Shown: one piece after another, positions 45,601-56,164 of the stretch
How the letters are laid out: every line of letters starts with the position of its first letter
How positions within the stretch are numbered: position 1 is the stretch's first letter
Source: Vanessa cardui
Taxonomy: Eukaryota > Arthropoda > Insecta > Lepidoptera > Nymphalidae
Reading direction: 5' to 3'
Assembly: GCF_905220365.1 (NCBI RefSeq)
Contig: NC_061140.1
Coordinates: 6,202,501-6,266,500 of the forward strand
Length of the DNA: 64,000 nucleotides
Made by a program: the position numbers and the translations under genes
Notes under the pieces: generated by a model
Told to the model about the DNA's origin: nothing
The model's input: the letters and a program-made list of their open reading frames with translations, nothing else
Database searches by the model: none

Positions 45601-46548
45601 ACATTTTGATGTGTTTTTAAAGGAAATATTATTATAATGTAATATAAGATGAAATTTCATTCTAAAATTTTATTATTATTTATAGTTAAATATATACTAT
45701 TCTTATAAAAATACTTGTACAGTTACGTTACGATAAGCTTATAAAAGTTAAAAAAAGAATATTAAATATACTACATAAACAAGAAAAAAAAAACCGTTAC
45801 ATCCACATAATATAAATAAAAATTGCACCAGCGTTCATTTTAAAAAGTGTAAAATTAAAAAAAAAGAAGGTAAATACATTTTTGCGTTGCGATAGATTGT
45901 TGACCCTAAGTAAGCAGTTGATACTTGAACAATTATGACATGAAATCGCAAGCGAGTATGTAAATCGGTACCGTTTTGTAGCAATCTATAATGACTTTAC
46001 CGACTCCAATGAAGTTGACTTTCGTAGCTCCGTACGGTAATATGAAACCGTTTTAACGAGATGTCTTCCCATTTAGTACACATTTGTTACTCTTTTTGTA
46101 ACACTAATCGAATTACTCCATTCGTTTGATCTAAGATTACTCGCTATTTTTAAAAGTGCACTTGTTTTTTTTGTTGAATTAATTTTGCAGTTACAAAATT
46201 AAACATCAAAGTACCTCTGTCCGTCAGAGAAACTGTGTACCTTATCTTTTACTCTTAATCTTAGTTACATGTAGATAAATAAACATGCACATTATCATAT
46301 AAAAACTGTTTATTTATTGTAAATACGGATTTAAAAAACGAAGAGAACGTTTTTGTTAGCTTTTATATTTGTTCCTTGATCTTCTGGGAAGTTTATAAGC
46401 CATTCATCGCAAGCAATCCCGCGATAAACAACATGTGTTTTTTAATTGGCGAAATTCTTCCAAGATGTTTTCTTGCTTAGAATAAGACTATAAACGAAAA
46501 TTTGTATACAGTTACTATTGAAGCACGCAAAATAGATGTTATATAGAA
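42624..46548. other. Non-coding AT-rich stretch with one promoter-like island
   Basis: There is a SINE A fragment at 42984-43052 (GGCGAAGGAAACCATCGCAA). Around 43990-44180 the sequence is distinctly less AT-rich and holds TTCAGTGTGC, an arthropod initiator-like motif, at 44006. No exon could be defined. The remainder is AT-rich without recognisable content. Confidence 0.4.
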
Positions 46549-46820
46549 CTATAGCGACCCGCTCCGACTTCGCACGGGTGCAATACTGATACTGAATATA
46601 CTACAGAATTTGTTTATTAACGACATCACATTGCAAACTTCTAAAATTATTAGTGTTACTTAACTATATTGTCTATGTATTATATAAAAAAACCTTCCTC
46701 TCGAATCACTCTATCTATTAAAAATCCACATCAAAATCCGTTGCGTAGTTTTAAAGATTTAAGCGTACAAAGGGACATAGGCATTAGGCACAGAAAAAGC
46801 GACTTTGTTTTATACTATGT
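46549..46820 (-). mobile_element. Helitron-like element H1
   Basis: In complement it starts CATAGTATAAAACAAAGTCG and ends CACCCGTGCGAAGTCGGAGC followed by GGGTCGCTATAG. The interior matches 41188-41452 and 51590-51857 along its length. Confidence 0.75.
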
Positions 46821-47400
46821 AAAGATTGTGAAAACTGTTAGGGATGTAATTATTATGAAAAATATTCTTCTGTAATTTCAACATAAGTATATTTTTATGA
46901 CATTATAGATATCACATAAAATATTTGAATTAATTGTAGATTTTTGAAAAAATAAAAATTGACACTTCTGTTTTGGAAAGGCTGATGTCTGATGTCTGGG
47001 TGATGTACATTTATGTTAATAGATGACAATAATACCTATACCAATTTTTTAGAAAAATAACCTGTCCTATTGGTTTGACTAAATGACGTGTACTTAAATT
47101 TAAAAAATTTAATATAGAATTCGAAATTATTTTTTTCGAAAATATATTATGCGTACCGAGTTTTATTCGTTTTTTTTTTTTCAAATAAAAAATAATGTCT
47201 AATTACAAAAGAGGCTGATGCAACACAAAGATGATAACTTCATGATTATGCTAATTTTCATGAACATGATTTCTCTATAGTTCTTTCGTTTTCTGGTAAT
47301 TACGGTAATATTATTGCAATGTTTCAATATTTTTCATACAATTATTGTTAACTTTTAAAATTGCATGGAATCCAACTATTTTAATTCAACGTTGTATGAC

Positions 47401-47560
47401 AGTACCACCCAGTCAGTTGTTATTCTAATGCCAATCAGTAATTGTATTTCTGTGTTTCACTTAAGGGGTCAGCAAGCCAGTGTAATTAGAGGCAAAGAGA
47501 ATACCTATCTTAGATTACATGGTTGGCAGTGAATTGACATTACGGTGTGGGATTTATCTG
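47401..47560 (+). repeat. Decayed copy of repeat family L
   Basis: AGTACCACCCAGTCAGTTGT, CAGCAAGCCAGTGTAATTAG and GGTTGGCAGTGAATTGACAT preserve the central landmarks. Confidence 0.65.
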
Positions 47561-50534
47561 GCACGATTTCAATGACTTTGGGCAAAGATAATCATATACA
47601 GTAAATAGCATGTTTGCAAATGTAAATATAAAAAATTGATGTGTTTGTTGAAGTACGCGAGCGGCTTATATATAGTTTTAAATTTATTAAAAGCGTGACG
47701 AATGATACTTAAAAAATTGCCACCGTCATTCAAGATAGGACCGTGTTAATTTTTCGTCAAGTTTTTATTAGAACGGCTATAAAAACTACGAGTGACGATC
47801 AACAAATTGAGGTTATTACAAGGTTGATTAATATTATGTCAGTCCACAGGGCTGATAATACACCCTTTGTTTAACTAAATAAGTAACACCGTTTATATAA
47901 ATATAGTTCAGATTAATCTTTACAAAAAGTTATTGCTGTCGTAAATATTATATTACAATTTAATTTTGTTTTACTTGTACACATTGCATTATTTTATTAA
48001 TAAAATATTCTCAATATTGACTCGCAATATTATTCGACATGAAAATTTAAAAAGGTAAAAATGGCGTATATGACTTTTTAGCTAGATTTCTTGACGTATT
48101 ATTCTTTCAATATCAAAGGTTAGCTGAAAATAATTATTTATTAGATGAGTACCAATTTGTGGATTTTTTTAGTCATTACTAAATGTTATTATCTGTTTTT
48201 CTTATTTCATACCTTCGTTGCATCAACTCAATTATTGTTTATTTATGTCTTATAAAACATATTTCTTGCAATTTACATTAACACACGAATTCTAAGGAAT
48301 ACAATCACAATATAGCAAATAGAAACAATAATCATTATTAAATCATCAACAGATATTGAAAATATTTCCTTGGAATTGTGTTTTTTTTTAAATTTAGGAA
48401 CTTATTTGCCTGTCAAAGCCATTCTGCCTAAGACAACTTCTAATTTTTATTATTATTTTGGTATTGATTTAATTCTAGTTTTTTTTTTAATTTAAGTTTT
48501 GTTTTTATTTACGATAAATTGTATTATAATTTTGTCAGCCCTAAATGTCATGTCATAATTGGATAGAAGAGGACATCTTTGTTTCGATGTATTGTCATTA
48601 ATCATAATTGTTCTTCTTCGAAATACATATCTGTGTCACTCAGACTTCGACGGCTTTTAACTAATTTTAAATTTTTATCAATTTTAATGTAATCCAGTTC
48701 AAGATGTCAAACAAAATAGTTATTTTTTTTTAAAAAGAATATTTATTATTGACACTCAAAAATTTAATTTTTTAAAAAATATATATATTATTGACACTCA
48801 AAAATGACTACATTGTTCTTTGTAGTCATTTTTAAGGAAGAATAACTGACGGACATAATTAAATAAGAACTGTTGTAAACAAAACAGTCCAGGAACACAA
48901 GAGTACTATGCCATATTTCTAATACAATGTCGGACCTGACCGATAGAAGTGTAAGGGCAGAAGCGATTGCTTACGTGTTCTCGGAGGTACGGGATTATCT
49001 GACATCTTGAGTTAGGTCTCAGTATTCTATAATTAAACATTCGATGAAAAAAGGCGTTATGATAAATTGGACATTTAAGCATTAAAAGGAGATTTTATTA
49101 AAAAGTACAGTTGTATTATACACACGATGCTATGTGAGCTATGTGTAGATAAAAATTAGATTTATCATTCCAAATGATAGTTTATAGTTACACGGTCATG
49201 TACAGTTTTATGATACTTTTATCATGTATTCCATTTTTAAAATTCAAAAATGATAAGTAACGACAATTATATAATCGTTGTCTAATATCAAAACATCACA
49301 GATTTATGACCGTATGGTCCTTTGGACCTATTAATTTCTTCACATAATGGACCTGTAGCCTCCTACATGTCAATTCAAATAACCAATGAGTGTAATATGA
49401 ATAATAAAATTATGGTCAACTTTACAAATATAGTTTATGACCTCAATTTATTTTTTATCATCCTTATACGATGTTACTATAACTATTATTGGGTGTGTTT
49501 CAAATGTACTGTGTAACGGTTCTATAATGTCTACATAATGTTCAAAAAATTTTTTAAATATATTCTAAATAAATTAACATAGAAAGTCTGATTGGTGGCC
49601 AGTTTTAACCGACAGGTTATCTTAAAGGGTCAAATAGGACTTACTTTAATAGCAAAACATTTTCTCTGGCTATAATACTTTTAACTTCAGTATCTAGTGC
49701 TCTTAGTACTTTAAGAGTTTAGAATTCTCTATTTACTTGAATCTAATTCGATGGGACAGATATACTACACAATGGAAAGGAAATAGTTCCAGTGCAAGAT
49801 AAACTGTTTTATGTGTTGCACGAGAGTGTAATTACTTTTAAATTCCTAACTTCGAGCTGTTTTTAAGAATACCCTGGTACAGATACAAAAACTTTAACTT
49901 AGCATTGGCTCGGTCTAAGATAATACGTCAATTTTTCTAGTCTTTCTATGCATTCAGCTAAGTCAATAAATACTAAACATGATATTAAAATCATTGCATT
50001 CATATCATACTCAGCTCGTAGCTCACTCGGGGGCTGTTTATGCGCTATAAATATTACAAATAAATACACCAGGGTCTTCAAACGAATTTTGGAACTTTTA
50101 AGGGTTTATATATCGCCATACAAACCAGTCGACATTATGGTGTGTTACAGACAAAGTCGCGCGTAACCGTACGTCCTAATAGAATTAAGAACATAGTCTC
50201 TCGTCTATGAAGGGTTAGTCATTTGATATAATTGACATATTTAGTGATGGAACATTATCACATTAGGTTTAAAGCGGTCGACTCAAATTGATTTATGACT
50301 AATTTTAATTACATTAATCACGTCATAGGGAAGATGTTCGTAACAAACAGAGGCAGAAGTCTGACAAAGAACTCGCGTACAGGCTTGAAACTTAATTATT
50401 TGTTGTTGTTTTTTTTTTCAATATATACTTTTACTGATAATATTTTGTCAGTGCCATTAATATGTAAAGTAAAGTATACTAAAAAGTAATATAAATACCA
50501 TTATTTTATTACGCTAATGCATACAGTTCGTATT
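47561..50534. other. Non-coding AT-rich stretch
   Basis: No exon supported. It contains the hairpin and direct repeat at 48744-48833. The frames at 49322-49516, 49899-50166 and 50295-50489 have no domain or splice support. Confidence 0.5.
48744..48833. repeat. 20 bp direct repeat beside a perfect 13 bp hairpin
   Basis: TATTATTGACACTCAAAAAT occurs at 48744-48763 and again at 48786-48805. The second copy overlaps a perfect stem: AAAAATGACTACA (48800-48812), 8 nt loop, TGTAGTCATTTTT (48821-48833). Confidence 0.75.
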
Positions 50535-50831
50535 GAGCCGAAATGGCCCAGTGGTTAGAACGCGTACATCTTAACCGATGATTGCGAGTTCAAAACCAGG
50601 CAAGCACTACTGAATTTTCATGTGCTTAATTTGTGTCTATAATAATTCATCTCGAGCTAGGTGGTGAAGGAATATTGTGAGGAAACCATGTGTCTAATTT
50701 CAACGAAATTGTGCCACATGTGTACCCACCAACTCGAATTGGAGTAGCGTGGTGGAATATTCTCCTAAACCTTCTATTCCAAGGAAGAGGAGACCTTAGC
50801 CCATCTGTAGAAAATTGACAGGTTGTTATTG
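50535..50831 (+). mobile_element. SINE family A, moderately diverged
   Basis: Box A TGGCCCAGTGG is intact and box B is mutated (AGTTCAAAACC). The body is recognisable to GACAGGTTGTTATTG, with several changes and small deletions. I found no clear target duplication. Confidence 0.84.
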
Positions 50832-51589
50832 TATTCATACATAATATATATTTCATTCATCATAACAATTTTGAAATTATGTTAAAATTCGAACAAGGGA
50901 ATAAAAAAATAGAGAGAGCGCTCACTGTTCTGTTCTTTATTTGAATTTCAATTGATGAATTGTAATTAGTCGATAGTCAGGGTCGAAACATTTCTTATTA
51001 ATTGTACTATGGCAAATGAGCAAACGGACAACCTTCGTCATTTATTGCTCGTAGACGTAATACTCGTGTGTTTAATTGTCATACGCTATCGACGTGCGCT
51101 TCTTTTTGTATCGTTACGTCTATAAAACAATTGATTAATGTCATGAGCTTGTTCTCAAGATTCACCTCATTAAATCATGAACTATGCAATGTAGAAACAT
51201 GGTGCCGTATTGAACCTTAAAGTTTTCCCTGGATACTGAATGAAAAGCCGCCTTGTCCAAATATTGCATGAAATAGATAAATATTCTATACAACATTTTT
51301 ATTCAAACAGAAAATTTATACTATTTTTTTTAAATATTCATATTTTGGATTATAGAAAAATTATCATAACGTATTATGCGATGTTTTTCTCATCGATATT
51401 TTAGCTCTAATTTAGAAATATGACTTAGTAGACTAAGAGGTAGAATAATCATCTTCTAATCCTTGGATTACAAGACCAGTTTAAAAATTCCGCGTGACAA
51501 TTTTGTTAAACCAAACACAATGAATGTTCAAGGCGCAAACTGAAACTGTGACGTTACTCATGATTATGTTTTTTAAGTATTATCTTTTT

Positions 51590-51857
51590 CATAGTATAAA
51601 ACAAAGTCGCTTTCTCTGTCCCTGTATCTCTATGTATGCTGAAATCTTTATAACTACACAACGGATTTTGACGCCGTTTTTTTTTTGATAGAATGATTCG
51701 AGAGGAAGGTTTTTGTACATAATACATGGACAATATAGTTAAGAAACCCTGGTAATTTTAGAAGTTTGTAATGTGATATCGTAAATAAAAAAAAATCGTA
51801 GTATACGAGTAATCAGTATCAGTATTGCACCCGTGCGAAGCCGGGGGAGGGCGCTAG
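51590..51857 (+). mobile_element. Helitron-like element H1
   Basis: It starts CATAGTATAAAACAAAGTCG and ends CACCCGTGCGAAGCCGGGGG then AGGGCGCTAG, followed by T. Of the three H1 copies it has the best 3' hairpin. Confidence 0.78.
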
Positions 51858-52467
51858 TCAGTAATAAATATTAGTAACGATTGTATCAAGACAATAAATA
51901 ATTGGCCTTTATATGTGCGTTAGATAACGTACGTGTTATGACAATTACATTGACAAATGTACGATCCATTTAAGGTTTTGTAATATCAACAAATAAGAGA
52001 TGGACGAAATTTCGCTGTTACGACGTTTTATAGCGGACATCAATCCTATGTTATCGTGACAGCGTTATTTGTTACGGAGTCATGTCTTCATAGCACGAGA
52101 ACGAAATTATTTGATTGAATTAAATTACGATTTAGTTGCTTTATGGTTTGCTTAAATTTATTTAACCTTTTAATTAAATTATGTCCACATAATATATAAT
52201 GATTGTTTTTTTGTTGTGAAATGACAAGAGAAATCATATGATTTGGTAAAATTTATTATTTTATTCTTGAATATATATGGAATGATGTGAGTTTAAATGG
52301 AATACAGCATCTTAGAAAGAGTTTGATAGAAGTTTATCTGAATTAATAATAATTCATTTAGTTGTCTCAATACCGATACTCATTCTCTTGATTTTTAATA
52401 CATATACTATCGAATTAAATTATAAAAAAAATATCGAATTAAGATACTTTGTTTTATGATATATGTA

Positions 52468-52650
52468 GATGGTGGTCACCACCGTTAATAAACATTAGCT
52501 CCGTAAAATATTAATCGTTTCTAACACCTGCCACAAACTTTGGGCACTCAGATGTTATATGCCTGTTGTTACACTATGTCACTCACCATGAAACCGCTAC
52601 ACAAATATACTAACGGTAAAAAAGTTTGTATGAAGCCTTACCACGAAGTA
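52468..52650 (-). repeat. Decayed copy of repeat family L
   Basis: ATGGTGGTCACCACCGTTAA, CACTCAGATGTTATATGCCT and GAAGCCTTACCACGAAGTA correspond in complement to the family from 3' to 5'. Confidence 0.68.
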
Positions 52651-53425
52651 ATAATAACATAAATTAAACTATTTAAACTTTTGTTGCTTTTATGTCTGTT
52701 GTTTTTTATATACTTTTGTAAATAACCATTGTTTAACTTTAACTACCTATCAAATATTTATAAATATATAATAGTATATTTATTTTTATGTGTCCAACTT
52801 TCTTGTTTATGTTCCTTGTTAAAGTTTGCGCGGTGTTAGTGTATTGCATTGAAATAATATTTTGACAGTTCATACAAAAGCTACCTACAAAATCTGTTCG
52901 AGCGAAATGTCTTTACTTTCGAACGTACTAAGATGATCTCAATATTGTTACATTGGGAATTATCTGGCCGTTACAATATCCCAGTTTCAATGAATCGTGT
53001 TACAGCTGTTGGCGTACAGCCATCAACGGTTTTACGAGCTTAAGAAAATTCGAAGTATGCGTTGAGTATTCTTCTTAGATGTGTACTCAGCCTATATACG
53101 AAATTAACTGCAGTTAAAATGTGAGTATCGTTTAAAGTTTATAATTTTATTAACAATTATAAAATTCGAAACGTTTGATGAATTTACAAAATTTAAATTT
53201 AATTTACAACCTTGATCCGTTTTCCTGGAAATGCAGTTTTCAATTACCTATATTATCGTTAATGTGCGAAAGTTTAACGTTTAAAATATTTAGGTTAATG
53301 TGCATCTTTGTTTGCAGTTTGTAGCAAAAATTAAATGCATAAACATTTTTTTTACAACGTTTATAAATTTGAGTCCCCTTTGAAGTTAGTGATTAGTTTT
53401 ATCTTGTTCGCTCGAATGTTTAACA
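52651..53425. other. Non-coding stretch with a less AT-rich part ending in a GTGAGT donor-like site
   Basis: From about 52850 to 53117 the sequence is less AT-rich and ends CAGTTAAAAT|GTGAGT at 53117/53118. This could be an untranslated leader exon, but there is no supporting frame. Confidence 0.25.
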
Positions 53426-53740
53426 TATAAATAAAAATTTTAACAAAAAGAAAAACCGACTTGAAACAACGCACTATTTTAAAACAATGAATATTCACTA
53501 AAAAGTAATAAAAATAATTGCGTATTCAACATATTTTTAGAGTCCTCCTAAGTAAATTGAAATGAAAAATATTAGACTACTTAAAACTCGATTTACGATT
53601 ATATAATGTAGTTATAGTTATTGTTGTATTTGGAGCCGGTGTCAGTCCCAGTTTCACCCAGTAAAAGTTATGAGGAAACAAATTAAAAAAAAATTTAGAC
53701 GAATTGATAACCTCCTCCTTTTTGAAGTCGGTTGATAAAC
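53426..53740. mobile_element. MITE-like element T2, longer copy
   Basis: It is strongly similar to 11817-12080, with additional internal sequence (AGTCCCAGTTTCACCCAGTA). The inverted end motifs are AAAAACCGACTTG and, at the right, TTTTTGAAGTCGGTTG, better preserved than in the other copy. Confidence 0.72.
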
Positions 53741-54274
53741 AAACCGTATCTATAATATAAATCATGCGTCAATTTAATTCTTGCAGCATAAGATAATCAA
53801 AAAAATGAAGCGAGTGATGCAAAGAATACCATAAGTTTAAAATAAAATGAATACATTTTCCATCGGATAATTAAATTAATTAAAACTGCACGGAGAACCG
53901 GATATATCAGTTTCTATAAAATAAAATGACATCAAAGTGTAGGCAGTTAAAACATAAGTTCCTTAATATATTACTGTAATCTTGAAATACGAGTAATTGC
54001 ATTACACACGGCATGCAAATCAATCCGACTGATATATGACAAATTAATGGTAATGTTTTAATCCGTGGCGAATGCGAAACATTTATACCCAGAGGTCGAT
54101 ATAAAGATATCAATAGGGATTTAGTCTGCCTTCGAATCATTCGAGATCAAAGCTGATATTTGAACTTGGCAGTAATTATGATTCACTGCAATAATAAAGT
54201 TTATTCGTACAGAGTTAGGACGCCTGTCCACTATTCGTAAGTCACTTGTCAGAGTTGAATGATTTAGCGCCTTG

Positions 54275-54891
54275 TATAGTACGACACAACTTGGCTGTAG
54301 CATCGGCAAAATTCGTAAAACCGATCACATCCGAATTAAGTAAACAACAACAACAACAGTCTGTCAATTTCCACTGCTGGGCTAAAGGCCTCCTCTCCCT
54401 TTGAGGAGAAGGCTTGGAACATATTCCACCACGTTGTTCCAATGCGGGTTGTTGGAATACACATGTGGCAGAATTTCTATGAAATTTGTTTTTGCTGAGC
54501 ACGAGATGAATTACAAAGACAAATTAAGCACATGAATCAGCGGTGCTTGCCTGGATTTGAACCCGCAATAATCGGTTAAGATGCACGTGTTCTAACCACT
54601 AGGCCATCTCGACTCCGAATTAAGTACGCTATCCCAAATTATCATTATCTATTTATTATGTGAATATGATCTTTACGCAAACGTAATAACTTGTAAAATA
54701 TCATATGATGTAATATATTCATCAATTTGACACGTTGATTTACATGCACTTGCTTTATCGGACGCGAGAATCTATAGCGACGAATAGCGTCGAATGTCGC
54801 GATAGGGAGCTATTTCTATTGGTTGTATAAATCGTCCGTAATCGGTTTTATTGAATTTGCCGTTGCTACATCTAAGTTGTGTCGTACTATA
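54275..54891. mobile_element. TIR element T1 interrupted by a SINE
   Basis: The ends TATAGTACGACACAACTTGG and (complement) TATAGTACGACACAACTTAG match the other T1 copies. Without the SINE and one copy of the duplicated site the element would be about 333 bp. Confidence 0.87.
54343..54614 (-). mobile_element. SINE family A inserted in TIR element T1, perfect 12 bp TSD
   Basis: A (TTG)n tail (as ACAACAACAACAACAG) and the body lie on the minus strand; about 30 bp (the GAGGAAACCTGCATG region) are missing. CCGAATTAAGTA occurs at 54331-54342 and 54615-54626. The same 12 bp occur once in the empty sister element at 21023-21034. Confidence 0.93.
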
Positions 54892-55500
54892 CGTGTATAA
54901 TTTGTAACTTTCACAACAAGCAAAACCGGCATGTGTTATATGTAGAAAACATAATGATTTGTATTTTTTTTCAGTTATTAAACATGAGAAAATACCTACT
55001 ATTTTCATAATGATAGATTATGTTGTATTTATTTATATATTTATTTATTATTTATATTAACCAATTTTTTTTATATCAGTTTCAGAAAAACTTTGTATAA
55101 ATTTATAAGACAAGACATTTTAATTTTATAAAATACTTATTTAAAAACCTTAAACCAAAGACAAAATAACACATAAATACGATTCAACGAACTAAATCTT
55201 CATTCAATCGTTCATAAATGTTCAAACGATATCAGCTTAACCTTCAGAATCATTATTTTAGATTACACTGAGCATAGATGTAGCGTTCGGTCTTACAATT
55301 GAATGATCGTAAATAGCTTAGTGGTATCGCTTCGGTCTGTTTGGTTTGGCTTAAATATATATATTGTTCATAAATCCCTGTTATAACATGAATCAATTGT
55401 AATTATAAAATCAATATCGATATATTCAATATGATAAAAGACTTTTATGACGTAACAAGTCGTAGGTAATTAATAAATAAATAAAAAATATATATGTATT
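54892..55500. other. Non-coding AT-rich stretch
   Basis: No exon or named repeat seen. The minus-strand frame reaching 55008 lies partly in the T1 element. Confidence 0.5.
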
Positions 55501-55667
55501 TAACTACAGGTACAAAGGATAACATCTTAGTTCCCAAGGCTGGTGGCACATTGACGATGTAAGGAATAGTTAATATTTCTTACAGCGTCATTGTCTATAG
55601 GTGATGGTGACCACTTACCATCAGGTGGTCCATATGCTCGTTCGCCAACCTATACCATAAAAAAAAT
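55501..55667 (+). mobile_element. Repeat family L, 5'-truncated
   Basis: It begins inside the family at AACTACAGGTACAAAGG and is very similar to other copies up to CCAACCTATACCATAAAAAAA. Sharp 5' truncation with an intact A-rich 3' end supports retroposition. Confidence 0.82.
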
Positions 55668-56122
55668 CCAATTTAATTAATATTATGTAATTTAATTTAT
55701 AAGGCACAAAGAAAATTGGTGGATTTTCTTTTTGTATTATATAATAAACGCATATACAAATACGAATAGAAATAAATTATGTCGTTGATTTCCTTGGAGT
55801 ATATCACGCTGATATTGAAATACTGCTTTCCACTAATTAGTATCATCTATATTTCTTTCTATCGAAATGAATACATCTTATAAATTATACAAAGGTAGAT
55901 CCAAGTTTACGCGATAAAAATATTTTATAAATTAATTTCAAGTAACCGATAAAATTATCGTAAATGTAAACAAAGATTTCGTAGATATTACGAATTAAAA
56001 ATAGTGTTTTGACAGCATGAAATAATAAATTTTGATTGACTGCACAGTTTCACTAATATAGGGAAATGTGTCCTTAATCTGAAATAAATTACCTTCGCGG
56101 TATAATACGGAAACAAGAGAAG

Positions 56123-56164
56123 ATGACGCTTCCATCCGCAACATTCATCGTTCTTCTGATTACC
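56123..56164 (+). CDS. Candidate first coding exon with signal peptide (second gene)
   Basis: ATG in good context (AGAAG before it) opens 14 codons, MTLPSATFIVLLIT, followed at once by GTGAGT, a strong donor. A short N-region and the hydrophobic core ATFIVLLIT fit a secretory signal cut by a phase 0 intron. A less AT-rich leader (CTTCGCGGTATAATACGG) precedes it. No downstream exon was identified, so the product is unknown. Without splicing the frame reads only eight more codons. It could be a chance hit; the combination of ATG, core and donor makes it better than chance. Confidence 0.42.
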
